NCBI RefSeq assembly: GCF_900292015.1 | Contig: NZ_LR130759.1 | Coordinates: 4,402,001 to 4,466,000, forward strand | DNA: 64,000 nt | Origin: Mycobacterium basiliense | GTDB taxonomy: Bacteria > Actinomycetota > Actinomycetes > Mycobacteriales > Mycobacteriaceae | Direction of reading: 5' to 3' | Shown here: positions 57,306-64,000 of the stretch, one piece after another | Position numbering within the stretch: the stretch's first letter is position 1 | Layout of the letters: each line of letters opens with the position of its first letter | Position numbers and translations under genes: made by a program | Notes under the pieces: generated by a model | Databases searched by the model: none | What the model saw: only the letters and a program-made list of their open reading frames with translations | Told to the model about the DNA's origin: nothing

Positions 57306-57756
57306 AACTAAGGGCACTTGGCATTGTTATGTGGTTGGCGGGCGGTTCCCGGCGGTGCAGGTGCCGCAGCCAGGCCGCGATCGCCGACCACCGACGCGCC
57401 GAGTCTCCTGGCGCGCGCCGAGCTGCAGCACCGCTGGTACCTCGCCGGCGATCCGCGCGGCACGTACGGTCGCTACACGCCCACACGCGTCGCCTGAAGC
57501 GCACCGACGGGCAGCTCCGCCTTCAGGCCGCAACCGTCGCCGGCTGCGTGACTCAAATTGAGTCACCTGCCGACCGCATCGGCGGGAATTTCCAGGCGGG
57601 CGTGGAACTGGACCGACCCTGACAACGTTGGCGGCCGCGGTCGTATCGGAAACCGTACGAAAAATCGGACAGTATACGGAATCCGCGCCGATCACTGGTC
57701 GGCCGCAGAACCCATACGCTCAAAGCTGACCGCATTCGCTAGCTACCCTGGTAGGA
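57306..57756. other. Left-arm region without a confident gene
   Basis: These 451 bp hold no gene with a proper start. One frame ending at 57497 reads ARAELQHRWYLAGDPRGTY followed by GRYTPTRVA, which looks like the C-terminus of a phage protein, but no start codon or coding-like N-terminus precedes it. It may be a truncated gene. The promoter of the next pair is probably in the last 100 bp. Confidence 0.35.
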
Positions 57757-58179
57757 ATGACTCGCCGCAACCAGCAAGGGCAGCAACAGCTGCGGCGAGC
57801 CAAAAAGCAGGTGGAGCAGTCCCTCGGCGCCGAGCAAGGCCGTTATCGGCCGCCCCCGCGGGAGGACTGCAAGCCAAGGCAGTGGGAAACCCCTATCGAT
57901 GACGCGCCGTCTATCCGAGTTCAGTACAACATCTGGCGGCACAAAGGCTGCTTGGTCGACTTCGCTATCAACATCCAAGTTCTAACCGCTGAAGCTTGGG
58001 AAACCGTCGAGTCGTTTGACTGCTGCCACGGTAACTGCCATTACCATCCGGTGAACGGGGAAGAACCGCGACCGCTCGCGAAGTTAGATGTCGTTGGCGA
58101 CGTGCAGCATTCCTATTGGCAGGTTGAATCGGTTATAGCCGACCGGGTACGTATCATCATGGGAAGGGTCGAAGGGTGA
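57757..58179 (+). CDS. Unknown phage-element protein, first of a coupled pair
   Basis: The 140-residue product has a basic, Gln-rich N-terminus (MTRRNQQGQQQLRRAKKQVE) and a beta-rich domain with a Cys/His cluster CCHGNCHYH at about 97-105. Its pattern (strand, WETVESFDCCHG, H.H) recalls small toxin-like proteins with a D-x-HG-x-x-H core, but that is a weak impression. It overlaps the next gene by 4 nt. Confidence 0.65.
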   Translation: MTRRNQQGQQQLRRAKKQVEQSLGAEQGRYRPPPREDCKPRQWETPIDDAPSIRVQYNIWRHKGCLVDFAINIQVLTAEAWETVESFDCCHGNCHYHPVNGEEPRPLAKLDVVGDVQHSYWQVESVIADRVRIIMGRVEG

Positions 58180-58616
58180 GCGAAGTGCAGCTTGACGAGT
58201 TTCGACGCGTTGTGAACTGGAACCTTGCTTGCGGATCCATAGCCGACCTTGACCTACCGGTTACCGGCGACGACGGCGGTTACCCCGTTGTGGTGGCTCT
58301 CGACAGCGAGCCCCTTCACGTCTTGCTAGGTCGGCTGCGCGCCGCCGGCGGCTTTGCCAACCTCTTCGTATGGTCGGAGAAACATGTGCACCTGGTGTCC
58401 GTGATCGACAATCGGTGCGCGATCCCCGAAGCCGATGATGACCTGAGTTCCCCACCCGAACGCCCAGGAGCGAACGCTACCGTAGGAATGTTCCTTGACT
58501 ACCTCGCGCAGTGTCCGCGGGGCGTGGTCCTATCCCTGGTGAGTGGAGATGCGGCGCGACCAGCAGTGGCTCGAGACGCCCGAACCGTGGACTTCGCCAT
58601 CGCTACCCCAGCCTGA
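58176..58616 (+). CDS. Unknown phage-element protein, second of a coupled pair
   Basis: The 146-residue acidic protein begins at a GTG that overlaps the previous stop (GTGA). It has alternating alpha/beta character (VVVALDSEPLHVLLGRLRAAGGFANLFVWSEKHVHLVSVIDN). No known motif is evident. The tight coupling and acidic nature beside a basic partner suggest the two proteins act together, for example as a toxin-antitoxin or moron pair. Confidence 0.65.
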   Translation: MSEVQLDEFRRVVNWNLACGSIADLDLPVTGDDGGYPVVVALDSEPLHVLLGRLRAAGGFANLFVWSEKHVHLVSVIDNRCAIPEADDDLSSPPERPGANATVGMFLDYLAQCPRGVVLSLVSGDAARPAVARDARTVDFAIATPA

Positions 58617-58654
58617 CTTGAGTCACCGCGGCCATTGTTAGGTACTTTGACAGG

Positions 58655-58840
58655 ATGCCTGCTGCAAACGAAGACAAGAACAAGGCGGCACGGGTTCTCT
58701 ACCAGCAGATCGTGAAAGAGGTCGAGGAACTTGCCGGCGACGCTTTCAAAGACGCCCAGGACGCTCGGCTGCACCGGCTAGAGCAAGTCGCCAAGATCTA
58801 CGCCTACGTCGCTGAGGCGTCAGTCACCCCATCAACGTAG
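58655..58840 (+). CDS. Small helical phage-element protein
   Basis: The 61-residue protein (MPAANEDKNKAARVLYQQIV and a helical continuation rich in Glu, Lys and Ala) has no recognisable domain. Only a weak ribosome site (ACAGG) precedes the ATG. Its 3' end overlaps the 3' end of the convergent gene at 58804 by 37 nt, which lowers confidence. Confidence 0.5.
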   Translation: MPAANEDKNKAARVLYQQIVKEVEELAGDAFKDAQDARLHRLEQVAKIYAYVAEASVTPST

Positions 58841-59532
58841 AGAGCTGGCTCGCCGCGGAGCCTTGCGGGAGTCTCGTCGGCCATCCGCCCCCGGTACGCC
58901 TGGACCCGGCACGCCTCGCTACACCACTTCCGCCGGCCAGACACCGGCGACAGGCAATTCGGGCACACCCGCGAACCCGTACGCGCCGGACCCGAACCCG
59001 TAAGCGGCCCTACGGGCAAATCATGCGCAAATGACGGCTCTGAAACGCCATCCGAACCGCCATCATCGACATGAGTTACGTTGTCTGACAAAGGATTAGA
59101 CACTTTATCGGCCGAATCTGCGACCGCGGCCGAAAATTTCTGGGAACCGTACAGACCATTTTTCACAGAACCCCGCGGCGTTCCCCCCTTACCCGGGGGA
59201 GGGGGTGGAGGGCCTGCTCCCGGGTCGGTGCTGGTGTCGCGCAGCTCGTCGCTCTCGCGCAAGGACGGCGCGGTCGTGGCGGCGGCTTGCGCCACTGTCG
59301 ACCGATTGTTGATGGCGTTTGACGCGACACCGGCACTGGCCGGTTCGGAGCAGACGATGCTGACCCACCGTTGCCGCTGCCATTTCCTGGCGAGGTGTTG
59401 TGGGACGGCGTGCAGTCGGCCGCTGCGCTGCGCGCCGTCGAAAAACACTGCGATGCCCGGCGTGACGTCGATAGTGGTCGGCGTTGTGTCGAGCGGTGTC
59501 TTGCGACGGCGACGCCGCACAGTCATCTTCAT
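58804..59532 (-). CDS. Phage-element protein with C-terminal zinc ribbon
   Basis: The 242-residue protein has a basic N-terminus (MKMTVRRRRRK), a low-complexity middle with a six-Pro run and a C-terminal zinc-ribbon motif CPNCLSPVSGRRKWCSEAC near residues 188-206. Such ribbons occur in small phage DNA-binding proteins. Its ATG shares one base with the capsid stop (TGATG), so it is translated directly after the capsid. Confidence 0.72.
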   Translation of the reverse strand: MKMTVRRRRRKTPLDTTPTTIDVTPGIAVFFDGAQRSGRLHAVPQHLARKWQRQRWVSIVCSEPASAGVASNAINNRSTVAQAAATTAPSLRESDELRDTSTDPGAGPPPPPPGKGGTPRGSVKNGLYGSQKFSAAVADSADKVSNPLSDNVTHVDDGGSDGVSEPSFAHDLPVGPLTGSGPARTGSRVCPNCLSPVSGRRKWCSEACRVQAYRGRMADETPARLRGEPALYVDGVTDASAT

Positions 59533-60371
59533 CAGCTGGTGGCGATTTTGACGATGGCCGGCGGGTTGGGGAAGCCGAAGCCGGCGCGGACGATGGCGCG
59601 GATGGCGACCCGGTGGCTGGTGAAGAACACGCTGCGGTCGGATTCGACCTCGGCGACTTCACGCACGACGAAGAACGTCTGCGCCCTGGGAACCGCCCAG
59701 ACGTCGTTATTGGTGGTGGCGACGTAGGGGCATGTCAGCAGTGGCACGCCGAGGATCTGTCGCTTACCGGGCTGCGTCGGATCGGCTTGCAGCAGTGGCG
59801 TGTTGCGGTCGCTGCCGGTCTTGAGTTTGGCCAGTGTCATCGCGGTGGCCGGGTTGGTGACAAACGCGGTCACCGTACCGTTGTGCTGCTCGCTGGTGTA
59901 CAGCGCGTCAGAGAACGCATCGACGTTGGCGAAGGCGGCGCCGGCGTCGACGGTGCTGATACCGGAGACACCGGGTAGCCCGCCGGGCCCGTCGGTCGTG
60001 GTGGCGGTGAACAGCGCCTGATCGGTCTTACGGGTCAGATCGCGCACGATGCCCTGTCCGATCACGTTGGCTGCGGCCGGGCTGGAATCGTCGGCCAGCT
60101 CTTGAGAGATCACGGTCAGCGCCGCGAGCTTGGAAGGAGTGACCTCGAGTTCGTCGATGTCGGGGTCGGACACCGTGATTTCGGCGCCTTCGGCGACCCA
60201 GCCGGCGCTGGGGTCGGTGGTGACGATCGGGATGCGGTACGTGTGCCGATCAGTGGACACACTGGTCAGGACTTGCCCGGCGATCGACTGCGCAATGAGG
60301 GGCTGGATGACGAGATCGCCGACCTGTTCAGGCGTGAGAATAGGTCCAAAGGTGCCAGTTGTTGATGCCAT
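59532..60371 (-). CDS. HK97-fold major capsid protein
   Basis: The 279-residue protein has the features of HK97-type capsids: TDRHTYRIPIVTTDPSAGWVAEGAEITVSD, then KLAALTVISQELADDS, and the C-terminal strand VAIRAIVRAGFGFPNP. It lacks the long N-terminal delta domain of HK97 gp5, so a separate scaffold is expected, and the gene just upstream fits that role. A GGAG site precedes the ATG. It is related in type to the phiRv1/phiRv2 capsids, but those proteins are, as I recall, nearly twice as long. Confidence 0.9.
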   Translation of the reverse strand: MASTTGTFGPILTPEQVGDLVIQPLIAQSIAGQVLTSVSTDRHTYRIPIVTTDPSAGWVAEGAEITVSDPDIDELEVTPSKLAALTVISQELADDSSPAAANVIGQGIVRDLTRKTDQALFTATTTDGPGGLPGVSGISTVDAGAAFANVDAFSDALYTSEQHNGTVTAFVTNPATAMTLAKLKTGSDRNTPLLQADPTQPGKRQILGVPLLTCPYVATTNNDVWAVPRAQTFFVVREVAEVESDRSVFFTSHRVAIRAIVRAGFGFPNPPAIVKIATS

Positions 60372-60513
60372 CGGAAAGACTCCATCAGGTGAGTGCGCAT
60401 GTCGCGCAACGGATTAGGACTATCCGCGTTCTCACCAGGAGTAAACGCGCTGGGCGCCTGGCCCTGCGTTTGAGCCGGCCCGGTCCTGCCGACGCTCCGA
60501 CTCGCCAGCTAGT

Positions 60514-60981
60514 TTACCCGGGGGATATGACATCCGACCAGCCGACCTTGCCGTCTCCGGGCACGTCTGCGCTGTGCTGTCCCCAGTACCGCGGACCCGG
60601 GTTGGGCTTGCCCAAACGGGGGCGCATATCGACGAGAGCGGCTGCGGCACCGAGCAACTCCACCTCGTTCACAGTGCCGTCATCGTTGCAGAACGCGGCG
60701 ACGTCTGCGCCGCCGACTTCCCACAAATCGCCCGGCACGTCAAGCACATCGGCCACGACCGCTTCGCATTCCCGCCTCTGGTAGCCCGCCAGCCGTTCGG
60801 CCAGGGCGTCACGCTCGGCTCGGGCTTTGTTGCGCTCGACCCGGTAGCGGGCCGCCTCAGAGTTGGGTGTGGGCTCCGGTTCGGGCTGAGCACCTTCGGG
60901 CGTGGCCTGTGTCGCGGGGTCTGGCCGCGGCGGCTCAGCCGCGGTGTCAGCTTCGGGCATGGTGGGTTCGGCTGGTGTCAT
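60514..60981 (-). CDS. Putative phage scaffolding protein
   Basis: The 155-residue protein begins with an acidic Pro/Glu/Thr-rich segment (1-45), then has a coiled-coil helix (ARYRVERNKARAERDALAERL and on) and a short C-terminal domain (DVAAFCNDDGTVNEVEL...LGKPNPGPRYWG). This layout and the position directly upstream of the capsid gene are typical of actinophage scaffold proteins. ATGA overlap couples it to the preceding gene. Confidence 0.78.
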   Translation of the reverse strand: MTPAEPTMPEADTAAEPPRPDPATQATPEGAQPEPEPTPNSEAARYRVERNKARAERDALAERLAGYQRRECEAVVADVLDVPGDLWEVGGADVAAFCNDDGTVNEVELLGAAAALVDMRPRLGKPNPGPRYWGQHSADVPGDGKVGWSDVISPG

Positions 60982-61301
60982 GGTGTCGTCTCCTCTAGTT
61001 GTGGCCAGGTGCGGCAGCGCAGCGTCTCAGACGCGTAGCTGACCCGGGTCGTCAGGTCATCGGGCAGTGCGTAGCCCAAGTGCTCCAGTAGGGTGCGTTC
61101 GGTGTCGGTGGCTGTGCGTTCGAAGTACCAAGTGCAGGTGTCGCGCTCGTACAGCAGTTGGACGCCGTGTCCGCCGGTGCGGTGGTAGTCGGCGTGCTGG
61201 GTGGCGTCTTCGGCGCGCTGCAGATCCGGGGGCAGCGATTCGAAGACCAGCCAGCCGCGCGGATCGGGCTGGGGATACTGCGAGCCGATTTGGCCTGTCA
61301 C
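60978..61301 (-). CDS. Small phage-element protein, unknown
   Basis: The 107-residue product has no recognised domain (VTGQIGSQYPQPDPRGW...LLYERDTCTWYFERTATDTERTLLEHLGYALP). GGAGGTGA lies 6 nt before a GTG start that overlaps the previous stop as GTGA; the longer frame upstream ignores that site. It belongs to the leftward structural/replication operon. Confidence 0.72.
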   Translation of the reverse strand: MTGQIGSQYPQPDPRGWLVFESLPPDLQRAEDATQHADYHRTGGHGVQLLYERDTCTWYFERTATDTERTLLEHLGYALPDDLTTRVSYASETLRCRTWPQLEETTP

Positions 61302-61561
61302 TGCGTCACCTCCTGTTGGACGTCTTGAATCCATCGCCGCAGAACGTCGAACTCGTTCTCATCGCCGAACTCTGGGCCGGCGCCGTAGGCGAGCGCGGTT
61401 TGGATAGCGCACCGTAGCCAGCCGGCCAGCTGGCGTGTCACCGCGTAGGGGTCGCAGTCCCGGAACAGCAATTGGGTCGCTTCGTGGTCGTCACGCCAAA
61501 GAGTCTGCGCCAGGAGCAGAGCGTCTAACGGCGCTGCCGCGGTGCGGTCAGGGAACATCAT
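61298..61561 (-). CDS. Small phage-element protein, unknown
   Basis: The 87-residue helical protein (MMFPDRTAAAPLDALLLAQT ... DENEFDVLRRWIQDVQQEVTQ) overlaps its neighbours by 4 nt at both ends. No motif is recognised. Overlaps and codon use support expression as part of the operon. Confidence 0.7.
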   Translation of the reverse strand: MMFPDRTAAAPLDALLLAQTLWRDDHEATQLLFRDCDPYAVTRQLAGWLRCAIQTALAYGAGPEFGDENEFDVLRRWIQDVQQEVTQ

Positions 61562-61842
61562 GATTGGTCACGTCCCTCGTGCAAGCGGCTAATCAGGGCT
61601 GCGGTTTCGTCGGCGCTGAGGTGGACCAGTTCATCTAGCTGGTGGTGCAGGTCGGTGACTTGGTGACCGGTCAAATACACCTCGATGGTGCCCAGGGGCG
61701 GTGGCGCTTGGAGGAGTAGGCCGACGCTCATTCTGCGGCCAGGCGTGGCGCCGAGCATCAGCCTGACTGGTCCATGGGTGCGGGTCGTGTCGTCGGGCAC
61801 GGGCGTGAACGGCGTGGTGTTGATGCGGTTGACGTAGTTCAT
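61558..61842 (-). CDS. Small phage-element protein, unknown
   Basis: The 94-residue product (MNYVNRINTTPFTPVPDD...GTIEVYLTGHQVTDLHHQLDELVHLSADETAALISRL) is beta-rich then helical, with no known domain. GAAGGAAG lies 8 nt before the ATG, which overlaps the end of the helicase gene (ATGA). Confidence 0.72.
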   Translation of the reverse strand: MNYVNRINTTPFTPVPDDTTRTHGPVRLMLGATPGRRMSVGLLLQAPPPLGTIEVYLTGHQVTDLHHQLDELVHLSADETAALISRLHEGRDQS

Positions 61843-63254
61843 GCGGGGTTCTTCCTTCGCTTTGCTGCGCAGAAGTCGCACAGGCCTGTGTCGCTGCGGG
61901 CGGGTGCGCGGCGGCAGTCCGGGCACAGCGGCGGTGGTTGGGGCCGGCGTCTGGGCATGGCGGCGGGTGAGGGATTTTGGCTGGTTTCTGCGGGGGATGC
62001 GTCAGAACCCGTCAGAGCCGTCAGAAATAGGGGCTCACCTGCGGTTTCGTTCTGACGGTTAGATTCGTTCTGACGGGTCGACCCGTCAGACGATTCTGGG
62101 ACGTCAGATTGAGTTGGCTGGTCAGATAGGGTTTCTGACGGGTCTGACGAGTTCTGACGCAGGTACCGCGAAAATGCGTCGGTGAACATGTCGAGGCGAT
62201 AGCCGCGGATCTTGCCGGTGGTGTCCCGGCCCGGCTTGATGTCGAAGTCGCGTAGGTAGTAGGCGAGTTTGCTGGTGTTGTAGTCAAATTCGGACCAAGG
62301 TGACTCATCGATCGAGCGCAGAGCAGCGACGAGCTGGCCGGACGGCAGGAACGACACGCAGTGTTCGGTGAAGATCGTTTGGATGTCGGCCAACAGTTTG
62401 GTGGCCAAGGCTCGCTCTTGGTCGGCCTCGTCAGTGGCGGCCACCAGGGTGGCGCAGGCGACGCGAGCAGTTGTTGGCCAATGTCCGCCGGCGGCGTCGG
62501 CAACCGAGATCAACGGCTCCCAGGTGTCTGCGGCGCGGTCCTCAACGGGCATCTCGGGTTCCGACTTGGCCAGAGTATCGATCTGGTCTGCGGCCCACGC
62601 AGCAACGCGATCCCGAATGGCTTCGAGGACCGGGCCGTCGCGGCGAGATCGGAACTGTGAGACCTTCTCTCCTGTCGACCGTCGACGCTGGGTGATGTTG
62701 ACCGCGCGGTCGACGATGGTGTCGGGCAGTTTGCCGATGCCAGCGATCGCCGCCATCGCGAATGTGGGGAATTCGGTGGGAACCTGCGATGGGCCGACGC
62801 AGCGCAGAGCTGGCCGGCCGCGTTGGTGTCCAGCGTTGATCAGGGCGCGCAGGTCTTCGTTTTGTTCGGCCAGCTTTTTGCTGCCGAAGATGGTGTCTGC
62901 TTCATCGATGATCAGCGTGGGCGGGTGCTGGTTTCCGATGGATCGGAAGATGGCGGCGACTGTCGCATTGATGCTTGCCAATGGCCGGTGGCAGGTTCCG
63001 CTGATGATGTCCAGCAATCGTGATTTGCCGCAGCGCTTTTCGGGGCTGGTGATGGCCAATCGTGGTGCACATTCGAACGCCGGCAAGGCGTGCGTGGTCG
63101 TGATCCACAGCGCAACGGCGACGGCCGCGTGGTCGTCGGGAAATACGACGTAGCACTTGATCGTAGACAGCAGTTCGTCCAGCAGGCGCGCGCCGGCGGA
63201 GGCCGCCCACTGCTGAGCGACCTCCTGACCGCGCCTGATTTGATCAGTCGTCAT
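61839..63254 (-). CDS. DUF3631 phage helicase/primase-like ATPase with C-terminal zinc ribbon
   Basis: The 471-residue protein has a P-loop ATPase core: Walker A SPEKRCGKS with K77 (69-78) and Walker B LIIDEAD (114-120), followed by RALINAGHQRG and the arginine-rich LPDTIVDRAVNITQRRR. A DUF3631 domain follows (about 215-350). Length and order match the phiRv1 protein Rv1582c. The C-terminus has CPDCRRAPARSDTGLCDFC, a zinc ribbon. It probably unwinds or primes the element's DNA. GAGGGG lies 5 nt before the chosen ATG; six extra upstream residues are rejected. Confidence 0.86.
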   Translation of the reverse strand: MTTDQIRRGQEVAQQWAASAGARLLDELLSTIKCYVVFPDDHAAVAVALWITTTHALPAFECAPRLAITSPEKRCGKSRLLDIISGTCHRPLASINATVAAIFRSIGNQHPPTLIIDEADTIFGSKKLAEQNEDLRALINAGHQRGRPALRCVGPSQVPTEFPTFAMAAIAGIGKLPDTIVDRAVNITQRRRSTGEKVSQFRSRRDGPVLEAIRDRVAAWAADQIDTLAKSEPEMPVEDRAADTWEPLISVADAAGGHWPTTARVACATLVAATDEADQERALATKLLADIQTIFTEHCVSFLPSGQLVAALRSIDESPWSEFDYNTSKLAYYLRDFDIKPGRDTTGKIRGYRLDMFTDAFSRYLRQNSSDPSETLSDQPTQSDVPESSDGSTRQNESNRQNETAGEPLFLTALTGSDASPAETSQNPSPAAMPRRRPQPPPLCPDCRRAPARSDTGLCDFCAAKRRKNPA

Positions 63255-63459
63255 CTGACCCCTCATCAGCAATTACGGCGGCCAGCTGGCGGCCTTCGGG
63301 ACTCAGGTGCTGCCAGAGGCGCCTGCAAGCATCAGTTCGGCCCATGCGGTGGCCCCACCGGAAACCCTCGGCTTTGACGCCGAGATGCGGTGGCCGCCAA
63401 CGTTGGCCGGGGGTGTAGGGCTTCCACTCTTCGGGTGGCTTCTCGAAGGTGGCTGTCAT
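63244..63459 (-). CDS. Small phage-element protein, unknown
   Basis: The 71-residue product (MTATFEKPPEEWKPYTPGQRW ... CRRLWQHLSPEGRQLAAVIADEGSDDD) is Trp/Arg-rich in the middle and acidic at the end. It overlaps the helicase start by 11 nt and the upstream gene by 4 nt (ATGA). No domain is recognised. Confidence 0.68.
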   Translation of the reverse strand: MTATFEKPPEEWKPYTPGQRWRPPHLGVKAEGFRWGHRMGRTDACRRLWQHLSPEGRQLAAVIADEGSDDD

Positions 63460-64000
63460 GACTGCACCTCTATGTGGGAGAGCAGCCGATCCACGGTTGC
63501 CGCATCGAGGGTGTCGATTTCGGCTGCTAGCCGCATGATCTTGACAAATAGTTCCTTGCGCCGCTTTTTCGCTTGTGCTGTGTTCCAGACGCGCAAGCAG
63601 TCGACGCAGTCGAGGTCAAGCCAGGACAGGCCGGTGTCGGGGTCTTCTCGCTCAACCTCTGAAAACGTCCGAGGGGCTTCGTACACGCCGCCTTTTTGAG
63701 TGTGTGTGCGCTCGGGAGTGGGCAGCTTGATGGTCTCGCCGCATAGGGCTGCGACGGTTGTTTGACCGGCCGCTCGGGCTTTGTCGGCGTCGCGGACCCA
63801 CCACGAGTGCTGCAGATTCGGGTTACGTGGCAGTCCCTTTCGGTACTGGATCTGGTTGCAACGGAACGACTCTTCGTCCCAACCGCTGAAGAACGTCCTG
63901 TCGCCGAGGGCCGCGAGTTGGCGTCGTTCGTCGAAGTCGGTTGGGTCGGCGAGTAGGGCGTGCGTCGTGACGGCCCGGCAGGCGGAGCATTTGAGGTCTC
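63456..64000 (-). CDS. Cys-rich phage-element protein, 5' end beyond the window
   Basis: The frame is open from the right edge to the stop at 63456 (181 codons seen), with no ATG or GTG before a GTG at 63686, so the true start lies outside. The visible part holds CSACR near its start and CVDC about 120 residues later, plus a basic helix (AQAKKRRKELFVKIMRL). The GTG-initiated 76-residue version is unlikely, because the upstream codons read as well-formed protein (DERRQLAALGDRTFFSGWDE...NPNLQHSWWVRDADKARAAG). The Cys pairs suggest zinc binding. Confidence 0.7.
   Translation of the reverse strand, partial: DLKCSACRAVTTHALLADPTDFDERRQLAALGDRTFFSGWDEESFRCNQIQYRKGLPRNPNLQHSWWVRDADKARAAGQTTVAALCGETIKLPTPERTHTQKGGVYEAPRTFSEVEREDPDTGLSWLDLDCVDCLRVWNTAQAKKRRKELFVKIMRLAAEIDTLDAATVDRLLSHIEVQS

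Noticed and set aside
57327..57695. 122-residue minus-strand frame in the phage left arm
   Set aside because: It is Arg/Ala/Pro-rich low-complexity sequence with no ribosome site and no matching neighbour; it looks like a GC-driven shadow.

Overview
The window is chromosomal DNA from a slow-growing Mycobacterium. Its first ~41.7 kb follows, in inverted order, the M. tuberculosis gene series desA2-glyA1-coaA ... fadD14-Rv1057-Rv1056 (Rv1094 down to Rv1056). The proteins resemble those of H37Rv as I remember them but differ at many positions, and several H37Rv genes are missing or replaced, so a close relative outside the M. tuberculosis complex is more likely than a member of it. Two PE_PGRS genes, high GC, frequent GTG starts and mycothiol metabolism (mca) fit this. 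Rv numbers are given from memory of gene order and protein sequence, not from a search.

Layout. 0-5.8 kb: desA2, glyA1, divergent coaA, first PE_PGRS. 6.2-8.2 kb: two unrecognised membrane-protein genes. 8.3-11.8 kb: second PE_PGRS. 12-16.5 kb: short-chain Z-prenyl diphosphate synthase, hemolysin III-like protein, and the operon mca / small membrane protein / DUF255 thioredoxin-like protein / SnoaL-like protein. 17.5-23.4 kb: DUF4307 protein, greA, and the sulfur amino acid group metB-pra-cbs-lipU. 23.6-31.1 kb: GDSL esterase, a 58-bp tandem repeat, fadA3, a Bax-inhibitor-like protein, echA9, echA8 and a membrane alpha/beta hydrolase. 31.1-41.7 kb: rhodanese and cysteine dioxygenase, lpqV, two patatin phospholipases, a glutamine amidotransferase, an SRPBCC protein, an Rv1059-like dehydrogenase, fadD14, the stress-linked beta-propeller gene and a DUF427 protein.

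41.8-56.7 kb is accessory relative to H37Rv, where I remember Rv1056 lying beside a tRNA gene. Its core is a four-gene set (45.1-50.7 kb): dimethylglycine oxidase, monomeric sarcosine oxidase, a Rieske oxygenase of the betaine/choline monooxygenase type and an IclR regulator. Together these would strip the methyl groups of glycine betaine down to glycine and feed one-carbon units to folate, the pool served by GlyA. Two matching 17-bp palindromes in front of the first gene look like the IclR operators. The same segment carries an F420-type reductase, a phytase-like lipoprotein, an exported C39-like peptidase, a flavin monooxygenase/TetR pair, a ClC transporter, a decayed ESX-associated gene pair and a DinB-like protein.

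From about 56.9 kb to the right edge is an integrated phage-like element. It begins at a fragment of a tRNA 3' end (a left attachment site), has four small rightward genes, then a leftward operon with 1- to 11-nt overlaps: a Cys-rich protein cut by the window edge, small proteins, a DUF3631 helicase/primase-like ATPase, a putative scaffold, an HK97-type capsid and a zinc-ribbon protein. No terminase, portal, protease, tail, lysis or integrase gene is visible. It resembles phiRv1/phiRv2 and may be a capsid-forming satellite rather than a full prophage.
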